Assembly (NCBI GenBank): GCA_029202525.1
Contig: CP119325.1
Coordinates: 4,128,001 to 4,192,000 of the forward strand
Reading direction: 5' to 3'
From: Candidatus Pseudomonas phytovorans
Lineage (GTDB): Bacteria > Pseudomonadota > Gammaproteobacteria > Pseudomonadales > Pseudomonadaceae
Length of the DNA: 64,000 nt
Part shown: positions 41,832 to 50,570 of the stretch, in pieces
How positions within the stretch are numbered: the stretch's first letter is position 1
Layout of the letters: each line of letters opens with the position of its first letter
Notes under the pieces: generated by a model
Databases searched by the model: none
What the model saw: only the letters and a program-made list of their open reading frames with translations
Told to the model about the DNA's origin: nothing
Position numbers and translations under genes: made by a program

Positions 41832-42791
41832 TCAGCGCTTGAGGGTGGCCGAAGGCAGGCAGCCGAAGCGCCGCCGGTACTGTTGGGTGAAATGCCCAGG
41901 GCTGTTGATGCCATGGCGCAGCAGCACATCGGTGACGCTGCCCTCACCCGCTGCCAGCGCGCGCTGCACCGCTAACAGGCGGCGTTCGCGGATGTACTCG
42001 ACCGGGGTTTGCCCGAGGAACTGGCGGAAGCCATTTTGCAGCGTGCGCATGGAAACACCGCTGAGCGCGCATAGGCTGGACAAGGTCAGGGGCTGGTCCA
42101 GGTGCGCCTCTATATGATCGCGGGCGCGGCGTACATGGCTTGGCAAAGGCGTACCGTGCGCCTGGCTGAGTTCGCCACTGTGGTTGTGTGGCAACTGCGT
42201 TAGCAGTAACTGCACCAGGTGGTCGGAGAGCCCCGTGCGCAGCGCCACGAGGTTGACGTCCAAGGCAAACAGCTGGCAGATATAGCCTAGGGCGAACCCC
42301 AACGCATGCACACCGGCGTGGTTGGCGGCGAGCGGTACATCGAAGGCCAGGGGCCGACGAAGGCTGCGCCCGAGCAGACGCTGCAGATGCACCTCCAGGG
42401 CCTCGCGCGGCAGGCTCAGGACAGCGTTGCGGCAGGCACCGCCGGTCACGATGCGGGTGTTTGCAAACGGTGAACTGACACTAAGGCCACCGGCCGCTAC
42501 AGCCGCATGCTGCCGCCCTTGAATGACTTCGCAGCGGCCCTGCAAGGTGCTACGGAACAAATAGTGCTCGCCCCTGCCCTCCAGGCTGACTTCCACCGGC
42601 GCGTGGTAATGCAGCTCCAGCAATCGCGCGCCGCCGAATTCCACGCCGCTGACCTGCAGGTGCGGCGGCGTGTCGTCGAGCATGCGCAGGCGGTGTGGGC
42701 AAAGGTAGCGCGCCAGTTGTGCCTGCATCTCGGCGACCTCGTGCGAGTCGACCAGCACGAAGCGCTCGGGCCGCTGGATGTCGGCGAACAT
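41832..42791 (-). CDS. AraC/XylS-family regulator with cupin-like N-terminal domain
   Basis: The 319-residue protein has a C-terminal AraC domain. Its two HTHs are at LTLSSLCALSGVSMRTLQNG and VTDVLLRHGINSPGHFTQQY. The N-terminal effector domain (AQLARYLCPHRLRMLDD onward) is like those of AraC regulators of aromatic degradation. The proposed start MFADIQRPER at 42791 directly abuts the upstream MFS stop (42793), so they are likely co-transcribed. The ribosome-binding site is weak and an in-frame alternative start slightly upstream is possible. It probably controls the transporter and downstream dehydrogenase genes. Confidence 0.85.
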   Translation of the reverse strand: MFADIQRPERFVLVDSHEVAEMQAQLARYLCPHRLRMLDDTPPHLQVSGVEFGGARLLELHYHAPVEVSLEGRGEHYLFRSTLQGRCEVIQGRQHAAVAAGGLSVSSPFANTRIVTGGACRNAVLSLPREALEVHLQRLLGRSLRRPLAFDVPLAANHAGVHALGFALGYICQLFALDVNLVALRTGLSDHLVQLLLTQLPHNHSGELSQAHGTPLPSHVRRARDHIEAHLDQPLTLSSLCALSGVSMRTLQNGFRQFLGQTPVEYIRERRLLAVQRALAAGEGSVTDVLLRHGINSPGHFTQQYRRRFGCLPSATLKR

Positions 42792-42792
42792 C

Positions 42793-44151
42793 TCAAGCCG
42801 CGCCAGGGTGTTCTCGTTGCATGCTCTGGCGGAAGCATTTGCAGCCTTTGGCCAGCAGCAGAATAGCCAATAGTGAGGCCACGCCGCTGACGATCGCCAT
42901 CGACGACCCCACCGCCGCGGGCACGCCAAAGTAATGGTCGGTGATCAACGCCACCAGCGTGGTACCCAAACCCAGCGCAAGCAGGTTGCTGATCAGCAGG
43001 AATACCGCCGATACCTGGGCGCGCACCTGGTTCGGCGAAAGGATCTGCATGGCGGCGGTGGAGGCTGGCATCGGAAACGATGCAAAGAACATCGCCGGCA
43101 CCAGCAAGGCCACCGACAGCCACAGCTGGTCGACTTGAGAGAACAGCACGGCCGGCACGATCATGCCGACTGCGCCAATCACGCCAGTGCGCATTGCCGC
43201 GTCGCTGCGCCCGCGCTTGGCCAGGTGGTCAGTCAGCCAGCCGCCGAATACCACCCCGGTGGTGTTGGCCAGCAGCAGAACGGTGCCGAGCATGAAGCCG
43301 GCCTGTTCCGGGCTCATGCCGAACTTGCGGATGTACAGTGCAGGCGACCAGCTCATCATGCAGAACAGTGCCATCGCGTAAAACGAGAAGCCCAGGTAGT
43401 GGCAGCCAAAGGTCGCGCGGTGACGGCCAATGAAGCGCAGTCCATCGGTGAGCCGCACTTTGCGTACCTGGCCATCGGGGTCGAGCTGGACGCCCTTGCG
43501 CCGGGGATCGCGAACGGTGAGCCAGATCAGCAGGCCAACGATCACCCCCGGCAGGCCGACAATGAAAAATGCCAGTTGCCAGGCCTTCATCGTGCCAAGG
43601 ATGGCGAGCTCGATGGTTTGCGCGCCCTTGAGCATGGCGATCACGTAGCCGCCGACCAGGAAGGCGATGCCACCGCCGACGAATGACCCGATCGAGTAAA
43701 CCCCCACCGCGCGGCCGAGCTTCTCCCGGGGGAACATGTCGCTGAACATCGAGTAGGCCGAGGGCGACAGCGCCGCCTCGCCCACACCAACGCCAATGCG
43801 CGCGAGGAACATCTGCAGGAAGTTTTTGCTCAGGCCGCAGGCCGCCGTGGCGATACTCCAGAAGATCACGCCTACCGCAATGATGCGCGGACGCGAGAAA
43901 CGGTCGGCCAGATAAGCGATGGGCATGCCCATGAACGCGTAGAACAGCGAGAACGCAAGGCCATGAAGCAAGCTGAACTGGGTGTCGCTTAGCTGCAGGT
44001 CCGCTTTGATCGGCTCGATCATCAACGCCAGGATCTGCCGGTCAACGAAGGAAAAGACATAGGCCACCATGCACAGGATGACCACGTACCACTCGTAGAT
44101 ATAGCGCTTCTCGCGCTGGTTTGTAGGTTGCGCTTGGTTGAGATTCGTCAT
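42793..44151 (-). CDS. MFS transporter
   Basis: The 452-residue protein has 12 predicted membrane helices. Signatures include VVILCMVAYVFSFVDRQILA (helix 1), FYAFMGMPIAYLADRFSRPR (helix 2 and loop 2-3), and RIGVGVGEAALSPSAYSMFS in the helix 4-5 region. It resembles the spinster-like and aromatic-acid MFS groups. The start MTNLNQAQP at 44151 is downstream of AGGAACG. It is first in a minus-strand set with an AraC regulator and two dehydrogenases, so it likely imports their substrate. Confidence 0.9.
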   Translation of the reverse strand: MTNLNQAQPTNQREKRYIYEWYVVILCMVAYVFSFVDRQILALMIEPIKADLQLSDTQFSLLHGLAFSLFYAFMGMPIAYLADRFSRPRIIAVGVIFWSIATAACGLSKNFLQMFLARIGVGVGEAALSPSAYSMFSDMFPREKLGRAVGVYSIGSFVGGGIAFLVGGYVIAMLKGAQTIELAILGTMKAWQLAFFIVGLPGVIVGLLIWLTVRDPRRKGVQLDPDGQVRKVRLTDGLRFIGRHRATFGCHYLGFSFYAMALFCMMSWSPALYIRKFGMSPEQAGFMLGTVLLLANTTGVVFGGWLTDHLAKRGRSDAAMRTGVIGAVGMIVPAVLFSQVDQLWLSVALLVPAMFFASFPMPASTAAMQILSPNQVRAQVSAVFLLISNLLALGLGTTLVALITDHYFGVPAAVGSSMAIVSGVASLLAILLLAKGCKCFRQSMQREHPGAA

Positions 44152-44490
44152 GCTCGCACGTTCCTGATGAGGGACAGCCTGGAAAGGGGTTAACAAGGCA
44201 GTGACCTGTCAGCAACAGGCGAGCGCACGCTCGGCGAAGTCAGGCATGACCAAAGACCTTTATTTTTATTTGAATGGTGGTATGGCGGTTGTAGCGTTTG
44301 CCGGGATGACCCCATCGTGGCTCGCCGGCGATGGCTGGGCGCAGTTCAGCGGCCTTCCAGCCGGGTAGCCGCGACCCTTAATTTACTTGATTTTTCCAGC
44401 ATCTCGCGAGTGCCTCGAGGCCGTCCAATATCAAATGGGTCTGCGACCATACTCATGAGGTCTGATGCAGTTGCCTGTCGCAATTGCCTG
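44152..44490. other. Intergenic region, no confident gene
   Basis: About 340 bp between two minus-strand MFS genes. It probably contains the promoter of the 42793-44151 gene. A 36-codon minus-strand frame at 44346-44456 has no good ribosome-binding site and no recognisable family. I see no repeat or RNA. Confidence 0.35.
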
Positions 44491-45699
44491 TCAAAGCTTC
44501 GGCAATGTCACCGCTGCGTCGACGGCGCCCTGCTTGCTTACCTGCTGCGACAGCAGCACGGCAGCGCCATACAGCACCAGCACAGAGACCGAGCAGCTAC
44601 CGGAGAACAGCAGCACTGCCGTGTATCCGTAGGTTTCGATAAGCAAGCCGCCAACGGCCGGGCCTACTGCCGCGCCCACAGAGAGGCACAATGCCCCCAG
44701 CGCCACCAGCCTCCCCGACAGGTCGTACTCAGCCATTACGCCGAAGGTATAGGCCAGCACGAAGCTTATCGAGAACAGGAAACACATCACCCCCGCTACA
44801 TAGGTGGTGAGCGAGGTGAACTGTGCCAGCAGGACCAAGCCTGCCACCTCAGCCGCGATGATCACTGCCACCGGCAGGAAGCGGCCGGCTTTGATGCCGA
44901 TGGACGAAGCGATGAAACCGCCACCGGCGTTGATGATGAAGCCCACCGCCAGCACCGTGCCGATGGTGTCGGAAGACAAACCGCTCTTCTTGCCCATCAA
45001 TTCGAGAAAGGCCCACACCGACATGATGCCGGTGAGAAACACCAGGCTGGCGAGCAAACTCAGCCAGGCGATGCTGCGGCTCTCACGGCACACGACCTGC
45101 GCTTGGCCAGCGTGTGCATGCCCCCGCGCACTGCGCCGCGGCACCCACGGCAACGGTGCAATACCCATTACCAACAGGCTGATTACCAAGGTGACCAGCA
45201 TGCCCTGGAAGCCCCAATGTGGCGCCACCGCCACCGGCAGCACGATCAACAGCAAGGCCCCGGGCACGGTTTCCATGCCCAGCTTGAAACCGAATGCCCG
45301 CTCGGGTTGCCCACTGTCACCGAAGATGGTCATTGCCAGGGCATACAGCGCCCCGGTGCCGGCGCCGGCCAAGGCCATCAACAGCATTAGCGTGTCGTAT
45401 GCGGGGTTGGCCAGCATGCCCACCAGCGCCACGGCCACCAGCAGTGAAGACAGCAAAGAAATCACCCGCCAGCTCAGGCGCTGAACCCACAGCACCGAGG
45501 CCAGGCCGAACACCCCGAAACCGAGGTTCATGGCCATGGCCAGGGTGCCCAGTTGCTGCTCACCATAGCCGAACTGCTCAGCCAGGGCGCCGAAAAGTAC
45601 CGGCAGTACATTGAGCAGCAGCGCTCCGCCAGCTGAAACCAGGCCTGCGCAGATATACACGGATGTCTTGTCAATCGGATTGGCTGTTTTTGTTTTCAT
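44491..45699 (-). CDS. MFS transporter
   Basis: The 402-residue protein has 12 hydrophobic segments and MFS-type organisation (KTSVYICAGLVSAGGALLLN start, GYGEQQLGTLAMAMNLGFGV helix 2). It is shorter than and not closely related to the MFS gene upstream. Divergent from the OCD-like/RidA/FAD-oxidase operon with a 366-bp gap, it is a candidate importer for the amine or amino-acid substrate of that operon. Confidence 0.88.
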   Translation of the reverse strand: MKTKTANPIDKTSVYICAGLVSAGGALLLNVLPVLFGALAEQFGYGEQQLGTLAMAMNLGFGVFGLASVLWVQRLSWRVISLLSSLLVAVALVGMLANPAYDTLMLLMALAGAGTGALYALAMTIFGDSGQPERAFGFKLGMETVPGALLLIVLPVAVAPHWGFQGMLVTLVISLLVMGIAPLPWVPRRSARGHAHAGQAQVVCRESRSIAWLSLLASLVFLTGIMSVWAFLELMGKKSGLSSDTIGTVLAVGFIINAGGGFIASSIGIKAGRFLPVAVIIAAEVAGLVLLAQFTSLTTYVAGVMCFLFSISFVLAYTFGVMAEYDLSGRLVALGALCLSVGAAVGPAVGGLLIETYGYTAVLLFSGSCSVSVLVLYGAAVLLSQQVSKQGAVDAAVTLPKL

Positions 45700-46065
45700 G
45701 GATCGATCCTGGATTGAATGTAAAGGCTACAGCTGTTTGACGCGACTCTCCGTGTCGCAAGTGGCTCAGCAGCGCGCTCGCTGCGTGAATGGCTGTCTGT
45801 CTTTGAGTCCAGTTTGATACTCCTGATTGCGCGCGGCATGTTCAGCCTTGCCGGACTTTTGGTGATGGCTGCCATGCGCTCCCCTCGCCACATTGCGCCA
45901 AAAAGCTCATAACGCCGCGTTGAACGCAATCAAGCATTACGCCTGAAGTCCCCTCGCATTCGTGACCAATCCGGGATAGCCGCGCGCCTCGACGCATTCC
46001 TAAAATCAGCACCGTCGGCAGCAGCCTTCGCTGCAGGCGCTTTTCCCATGCCTTCGAGACAAGCC
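45700..46065. other. Divergent intergenic region, no site recognised
   Basis: The 366 bp between the divergent MFS and OCD-like genes must hold both promoters. I looked for palindromes and sigma54 -24/-12 elements and saw none that was convincing. No gene is supported. Confidence 0.35.
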
Positions 46066-47205
46066 ATGACCACAACTACAAGAATCGACTTTCTCTACCT
46101 GTCTGAGCAGGACATGATCCGTGCTGGCGTTACCGACATGCTGGCCTGCGTGAATACCATGGAGCAGATGTTTGCGCTGCTCCACCACGGCGACTACCGC
46201 ATGGCCGGGCCCAACAGCGACTCCCACGGTGCGATGATCACCTTTCCCAAGGATTCGCCCTTCCCGAACATGCCTAAGCCCACGGCCGACCGCCGCATGA
46301 TGGCGATGCCTGCTTATCTGGGCGGCGACTTCTGCACCGCCGGGGTCAAGTGGTATGGCTCCAATATCGCCAACCGCGACAAGGGCCTGCCGCGCTCGAT
46401 CCTGATGTTCACCCTCAATGACCCTGACACCGGCGCCCCGCTGGCGCACATGTCGGCCAACCTGTTGTCGGCCTACCGGACCGGCGCCATCCCCGGTGTC
46501 GGTGCGCGCCACCTGGCCCGCCGCGATTCACGGGTGATCGGCCTGCTGGGCCCGGGCGTGATGGGCAAGACTACCGTAGCCGCGTTCATGGCCGTGTGCC
46601 CGCAGGTCGACACACTCAAGCTCAAGGGCCGCGGCCAGAAAAGCCTGGACGATTTTATCAGCTGGGTGCGCGAGTCCTACCCGCAGATCACCACTATCGA
46701 GGTGGTAGACAGCATCGAAGCTGTGGTCCGTGGCTCGGACCTGGTGACCTACTGCACCTCCGGCGAAACCGGTGACCCGTCCAGCTACCCGCTGGTCAGG
46801 CGCGAATGGGTGAAGCCCGGCGCATTTCTGGCCATGCCGGCCGGCTGCAGCATCGACGCCGGCATGGAACAGGCCGACGTACGCAAGGTGGTCGACAACA
46901 CCGGTCTCTACGAAGCCTGGTTCGAGGAGCTGCCCAAACCCGCGCACAACCACGTGCCGCTGGTGGGCGTGCGGTTCATGGACATGATCGCCGAAGGCAC
47001 GCTGCCGGCCGAACAGCTGGAGGACATCGGCAAGATCGTCGCAGGCGTCGCCCCCGGCCGGCGCAACGACGACGAGATCATCATCATGTCGGTGGGCGGC
47101 ATGCCTGTCGAGGATGTGGCCTGGGGCACGGTGGTGTACCGCCAAGCGCTGGAGCGTGGCGTCGGGGTCCGCCTCAACTTGTGGGAAAGCCCGGCCCTGA
47201 GCTGA
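46066..47205 (+). CDS. Ornithine cyclodeaminase/mu-crystallin family protein
   Basis: The 379-residue protein has the OCD/mu-crystallin fold. ANLLSAYRTGAIPGVGARHL is the conserved Arg-containing dimer/active-site stretch and VIGLLGPGVMGKTTVAAFMA is the Rossmann motif near residue 160. Proteins very like this are annotated as tyramine oxidase subunit B in pseudomonads, a label that I cannot verify. Family members act as imine reductases, cyclodeaminases or dehydrogenases on amino/imino acids. The start MTTTTRID at 46066 was preferred to ATG 46048. It is followed by RidA and a FAD oxidase in one operon. Confidence 0.83.
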   Translation: MTTTTRIDFLYLSEQDMIRAGVTDMLACVNTMEQMFALLHHGDYRMAGPNSDSHGAMITFPKDSPFPNMPKPTADRRMMAMPAYLGGDFCTAGVKWYGSNIANRDKGLPRSILMFTLNDPDTGAPLAHMSANLLSAYRTGAIPGVGARHLARRDSRVIGLLGPGVMGKTTVAAFMAVCPQVDTLKLKGRGQKSLDDFISWVRESYPQITTIEVVDSIEAVVRGSDLVTYCTSGETGDPSSYPLVRREWVKPGAFLAMPAGCSIDAGMEQADVRKVVDNTGLYEAWFEELPKPAHNHVPLVGVRFMDMIAEGTLPAEQLEDIGKIVAGVAPGRRNDDEIIIMSVGGMPVEDVAWGTVVYRQALERGVGVRLNLWESPALS

Positions 47206-47234
47206 TTCATCCATCCAACTGAAGAGGTAAAGTC

Positions 47235-47657
47235 ATGCTGCAAATAACCAAACTCAAGACCGGCTCAAAGTACGAGACCCTGGGCAGCTACTCGCGCCTG
47301 GTGGCCGTGGAAAACTGGATCTTCGTCTCCAACACCGCCGGACGTGATCCGGCGACCGGCGAAATCCCCGAGAATCTGGATGCACAGACCCGCCAGGTGT
47401 TCGCCAACATCGAAGCGGCGCTGCTGGCCGTGGATGCGACCCTGGCAGACGTGGTCTGCTCACGGGTATTCATCCAGAACCCTGAAGATGTCGCCAGCGT
47501 GATGACGATCGTCGGCGACTTGTTCCGTGGCATCGATCCGGCCAGCACCGTCACCTGCCCGCCCCTGGGCGCGATGGTTTACCGAGTGGAGCTGGAAGTA
47601 ACCGCCTACCGCGGTGCTTCCCGCGCCACTACCCAGCTGATCGACCTGCAGCGCTAG
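47235..47657 (+). CDS. RidA-family imine/enamine deaminase
   Basis: The 140-residue protein is a YjgF/YER057c/UK114 member with the family pattern: ENWIFVSNTAGRDPATGEIP at the N-terminal strand, QTRQVFANIEAALLAVDATL helix, the conserved Arg in VVCSRVFIQNPEDV, and VELEVTAYRG near the end. RidA proteins hydrolyse reactive enamines/imines produced by amino-acid oxidation. Between an OCD-like enzyme and a FAD amine oxidase it very likely processes the imine released by one of them. Ribosome-binding site AGAGGTAAAG. Confidence 0.92.
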   Translation: MLQITKLKTGSKYETLGSYSRLVAVENWIFVSNTAGRDPATGEIPENLDAQTRQVFANIEAALLAVDATLADVVCSRVFIQNPEDVASVMTIVGDLFRGIDPASTVTCPPLGAMVYRVELEVTAYRGASRATTQLIDLQR

Positions 47658-47679
47658 CCCGTACCAAGGAGAACCGTCC

Positions 47680-48975
47680 ATGTCCCCTGTCATCGCGCCG
47701 GTGCATTGCGCAGACAAACACCCCAGCACCACCACCGTGGTCATCATCGGCGCCGGCATCGTCGGCCTGACCGCTGCGCTGACACTCGCCGAGCGTAACA
47801 TTCCGGTGGTGGTGCTGGAGAAGGGCCGCATCGCCGGCGAGCAGTCATCGCGTAATCTGGGCTGGGTACGCAAGACCAGCCGCCACCGCGAGGACCTGCC
47901 CCTGGCCCTGGCAGCGGACAGGTTGTGGGCGCAAATGCCCGCCCGGGTAGGGAGCGAGGTCGGCTATCGGCAGGCGGGCATCCTGTTCGCCGCACGGGAA
48001 CCCGGGCAAATGGCCATGTACGAGGCCTGGCTGGCGTCGGTGCAGGGGATGCCGGTGGGTTCGCGCCTGTTGAGCAACGCTGAAATTGCCCGCCGCGTGC
48101 CAGGTGGGCAAGCGACCTGGGCCGGCGGCATCTTCACCGAAAGCGACGGCCGGGCCGAACCGACCCTGGTCAGCAGCGCCATCGCCAAAGCGGCCATGGC
48201 CCGTGGCGTGGTGATTGTCGAACAGTGCGCAGTGCGCAGCCTGACCACTGCCGCCGGGCATATAGACGGCGTCGTGACCGAACACGGTGAAATCCGCTGC
48301 AAGCACGTCTTGCTGGCCGGCGGCATGTGGTCGCGGCGCCTGCTGGGTAACCATGGGATCGCCTTGCCGACGTTGCCGCTGAACTGCTCGGTGCTGCGCA
48401 CTGCAGCCATGGAAGGCCCGACCGACGTTGCCGTAGGCGGCCCCGACTTCTCGTTCCGCAAGCACATCGACGGAGGTTTCATCATCACCCAGCGTGGAGC
48501 CCTCGATGCTCACCTGACCCTGGACCATGCCTTGCTCGGGCCACGCTACCTGCCACAGTTCCGCGCTCAGCGGGATTTGCTGCGGGTGTCGTTCGGCAAG
48601 CCATTTTTCAAGGACCTGGCGCTGGCACGGCGCTGGGCGCCCACTTCGATCTCGCCATTCGAGCGGATCCGCACCCAGGACCCCGCAGCCAATGGGGCCT
48701 TGAACCAGGAGGCACTGAACAATCTCAGCGCCGCCTGGCCGGTATTCAAGCAGGCGCGCATCGAGCAAGCCTGGGCTGGCACCATAGACGTAACGCCGGA
48801 CTCGCTGCCTGTCATCAGCAAGGTTGCGCAGCTGCCTGGTTTGGTCCTGGCCACTGGCTTTTCAGGGCACGGCTTCGGCACCTCCCCGGCTGCCGGGCAA
48901 TTGGCGGCCGATCTAGTCGATGGCAGCACCCCCGTGGTCGACCCGATGCCCTACCGCCTGGAGCGATTTTCCTGA
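47680..48975 (+). CDS. FAD-dependent oxidoreductase, DAO family
   Basis: The 431-residue protein has the FAD motif VVIIGAGIVGLTAALTLAER near residue 20, then the SSRNLGWVRKTSRH segment. The C-terminal DAO motif is LPGLVLATGFSGHGFGTSPA. This family oxidises the C-N bond of amino acids or amines to imines. It is preceded by an excellent AAGGAG site 22 bp after ridA. With RidA and the OCD-like protein it makes a three-gene imine-handling module; the substrate is not clear from sequence. Confidence 0.9.
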   Translation: MSPVIAPVHCADKHPSTTTVVIIGAGIVGLTAALTLAERNIPVVVLEKGRIAGEQSSRNLGWVRKTSRHREDLPLALAADRLWAQMPARVGSEVGYRQAGILFAAREPGQMAMYEAWLASVQGMPVGSRLLSNAEIARRVPGGQATWAGGIFTESDGRAEPTLVSSAIAKAAMARGVVIVEQCAVRSLTTAAGHIDGVVTEHGEIRCKHVLLAGGMWSRRLLGNHGIALPTLPLNCSVLRTAAMEGPTDVAVGGPDFSFRKHIDGGFIITQRGALDAHLTLDHALLGPRYLPQFRAQRDLLRVSFGKPFFKDLALARRWAPTSISPFERIRTQDPAANGALNQEALNNLSAAWPVFKQARIEQAWAGTIDVTPDSLPVISKVAQLPGLVLATGFSGHGFGTSPAAGQLAADLVDGSTPVVDPMPYRLERFS

Positions 48976-49070
48976 AGCCTGGTGAAAACATGCTGACCGT
49001 GCGACGGCGGTTGAGTACCTGCTGAGGGTGAACGTCGTGGGGCAGGTTCAGGATTGTTCCCCCCCGGTGT

Positions 49071-49218
49071 GCACAGCCAACAGCTGCCGCAGCCTCACAA
49101 CCCTGCAGCAGGCGGGTATTTCTATCGCGGGCTTGAGCAGCAGGGTAACGATGCCTTCGAAGGCAACCCGCCGGGCATCGTTATCACCGTCTGCGACAAG
49201 GCTGCCGGCAAAGCTTGA
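49071..49218 (+). pseudogene. Relic of an ArsC-type arsenate reductase (LMW phosphatase fold)
   Basis: The frame at 49071 reads CTANSCRS, the P-loop Cys-x5-Arg of thioredoxin-coupled ArsC. It joins directly to LTTLQQAGISIAGLSSR, skipping about 20 residues. A one-base deletion then shifts frame, and NDAFEGNPPGIVITVCDKAA follows, ending at TGA where ArsC would have its third Cys. The gene has lost its start, part of the loop region and its C-terminus. No other ars gene is present. Confidence 0.75.
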
Positions 49219-49272
49219 CTCTACCGTTAGGGGCAGACTTTACCCTTGGCACTTCATTATCTGGAGTTCGTC

Positions 49273-49851
49273 ATGAAGCGCAAACGCATGCTCGTAATCC
49301 TCGGCCACCCTTCGAACGACAGCTTTTGCGGCGCCGTGACCGAACGTTATGTCGAGGCCGCCACGCAGGCAGGCCATGAGGTGCGTCTGCTGCGTCTGGA
49401 CACCCTGGATTTCGATCCGGTCCTGCACGATGGCTATAACCAGATCCAGTTGCTTGAGCCCGATTTGATCAACGCACAGAACGACATTACCTGGGCCGAA
49501 CACCTGACATTGGTCTACCCGATCTGGTGGGGCGGCATTCCGGCGTTGCTCAAGGGGTTCTTCGACCGCGTGTTTCTGCCCGGCTTTGCCTTCAGGTACC
49601 GCAAGGGCTCGCCATTCCCGGACAAGCTGCTCAAGGGCCGCACGGCTCACCTTTTGGTGACCATGGACACACCGCCGTGGTACTACCGCTGGGTGTATCG
49701 CATGCCGGGCCTGCACCAAATGCGCAAGACCACCTTGGCGTTTTGCGGCATAAAAACCTTGAAAACCTTGGCCTTCGGTCCGGTATCAGGCTCCAGACCG
49801 GAACAGCGTGAAGGCTGGCTCAAACAAACCCAGGCGGTCGCCAGCCGCTGA
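49273..49851 (+). CDS. NAD(P)H-dependent quinone reductase, flavodoxin-like fold
   Basis: The 192-residue protein belongs to the NQO1/MdaB/KefF-type flavodoxin-fold family. It begins MKRKRMLVILGHPSNDSFCG (phosphate loop) and carries WAEHLTLVYPIWWGGIPALL, the conserved FMN/quinone pocket signature, followed by KGFFDRVFLPGFAF. Such enzymes carry out two-electron reduction of quinones, limiting redox cycling. The start MKRKRM at 49273 has GGAG at 7-nt spacing. A MerR gene follows, a common pairing in which the regulator senses the stress the reductase relieves. Confidence 0.88.
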   Translation: MKRKRMLVILGHPSNDSFCGAVTERYVEAATQAGHEVRLLRLDTLDFDPVLHDGYNQIQLLEPDLINAQNDITWAEHLTLVYPIWWGGIPALLKGFFDRVFLPGFAFRYRKGSPFPDKLLKGRTAHLLVTMDTPPWYYRWVYRMPGLHQMRKTTLAFCGIKTLKTLAFGPVSGSRPEQREGWLKQTQAVASR

Positions 49852-49949
49852 TCGGCCCCGTTTGGGCCGTGCCCGTGCGCTGCCTTGCAGAGTCTCCCTC
49901 CCGTGACACCTTGTCCAACCGGTTTCCCGCCCTCTGGAGCTTATGCAAA

Positions 49950-49981
49950 GATGTCGCGCGTGTGTACGAGCGCGCGACATC
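49950..49981. terminator. Perfect 11-bp inverted repeat between quinone reductase and MerR genes
   Basis: GATGTCGCGCG (49950-49960) and CGCGCGACATC (49971-49981) form a perfect stem with a 10-nt loop, 99 bp after the reductase stop and 36 bp before the MerR start. It is likely a terminator, with a weak T-rich tail on the plus strand, but it could be a regulatory site. Confidence 0.5.
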
Positions 49982-50016
49982 GTTTCGCTTCTGATGCGTC
50001 AAAAAAAGGGATTTTC

Positions 50017-50400
50017 ATGTACATCGGCAAAGCCGCCCAGCTGTCGGGCACCACCGTCAAAAGCATTCGACATTACGAAGAAATCGGCCTTTTGCCGCCT
50101 CCGCAACGCGAAGGTAAATACCGCATCTACAGCCAGCACAGCGTCGAGCTTCTGACCTTCATCAAATGCGCTCAGCAATTCGGTTTCAAGCTCAAGGAAA
50201 TGCAAGTCATTCTGCAGGATCATCGCGGCCAGGAGCTGCCTTGGGATCTGGCCATGCAGGCCATAGATAACAAAAAACAGGAACTGCTGGGGCAGATCCA
50301 GGCCTTGCAGCAGGTGCATGACGGCCTGGTTGAGTTTGAGCTGAGCCTCAAGGATGCTCAGCAACAATGCCAGTTCGAGCACCTGGAAGAAGCCCGGTGA
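50017..50400 (+). CDS. MerR-family transcriptional regulator
   Basis: The 127-residue protein has the MerR winged helix (YIGKAAQLSGTTVKSIRHYE, then EIGLLPPPQREGKYRIYSQH) and a C-terminal coiled-coil dimerisation helix. No Cys-rich metal-binding loop is present, so it is not of the metal-sensing CueR/MerR type but closer to small stress or drug regulators. It likely controls the preceding quinone reductase. Start supported by AAAAAAGGG. Confidence 0.9.
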   Translation: MYIGKAAQLSGTTVKSIRHYEEIGLLPPPQREGKYRIYSQHSVELLTFIKCAQQFGFKLKEMQVILQDHRGQELPWDLAMQAIDNKKQELLGQIQALQQVHDGLVEFELSLKDAQQQCQFEHLEEAR

Positions 50401-50425
50401 ATCCGCACCGCCGCCCTGTGTGCGG

Positions 50426-50570
50426 AGGTATGCGTTCGAAGCCGAACAGAAGGGATTCACCCTTTTACGGCTTGGCGTGGGGTCGGAAAATCCTGCCAGG
50501 CTCTTGTATCAACAGGCAGGTTTTGTCTGCATCGGCACTGGTGCGCAAGGCTATCTGAGGTACGAGCGCT
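50426..50570 (+). pseudogene. Inverted C-terminal part of a broken GNAT acetyltransferase
   Basis: The plus frame reads RYAFEAEQKGFTLLRLGVGS and then ENPARLLYQQAGFVCIGTGA, the motif B region and C-terminus of a GNAT N-acetyltransferase. It has no N-terminal half on this strand. The complementary N-terminal half is on the minus strand directly next to it (50567-50877), so the two pieces look like one gene broken by a small inversion. Confidence 0.7.

Noticed and set aside
44346..44456. 36-codon minus-strand frame beginning MSMVADPFDIGRPRG
   Set aside because: No ribosome-binding site and no recognised family; kept only as a note in the intergenic entry.
44317..45390. 357-codon plus-strand frame opposite the MFS gene at 44491-45699
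   Set aside because: Translation is His/Gln/Arg-rich shadow sequence; the minus-strand MFS protein explains the coding signal.
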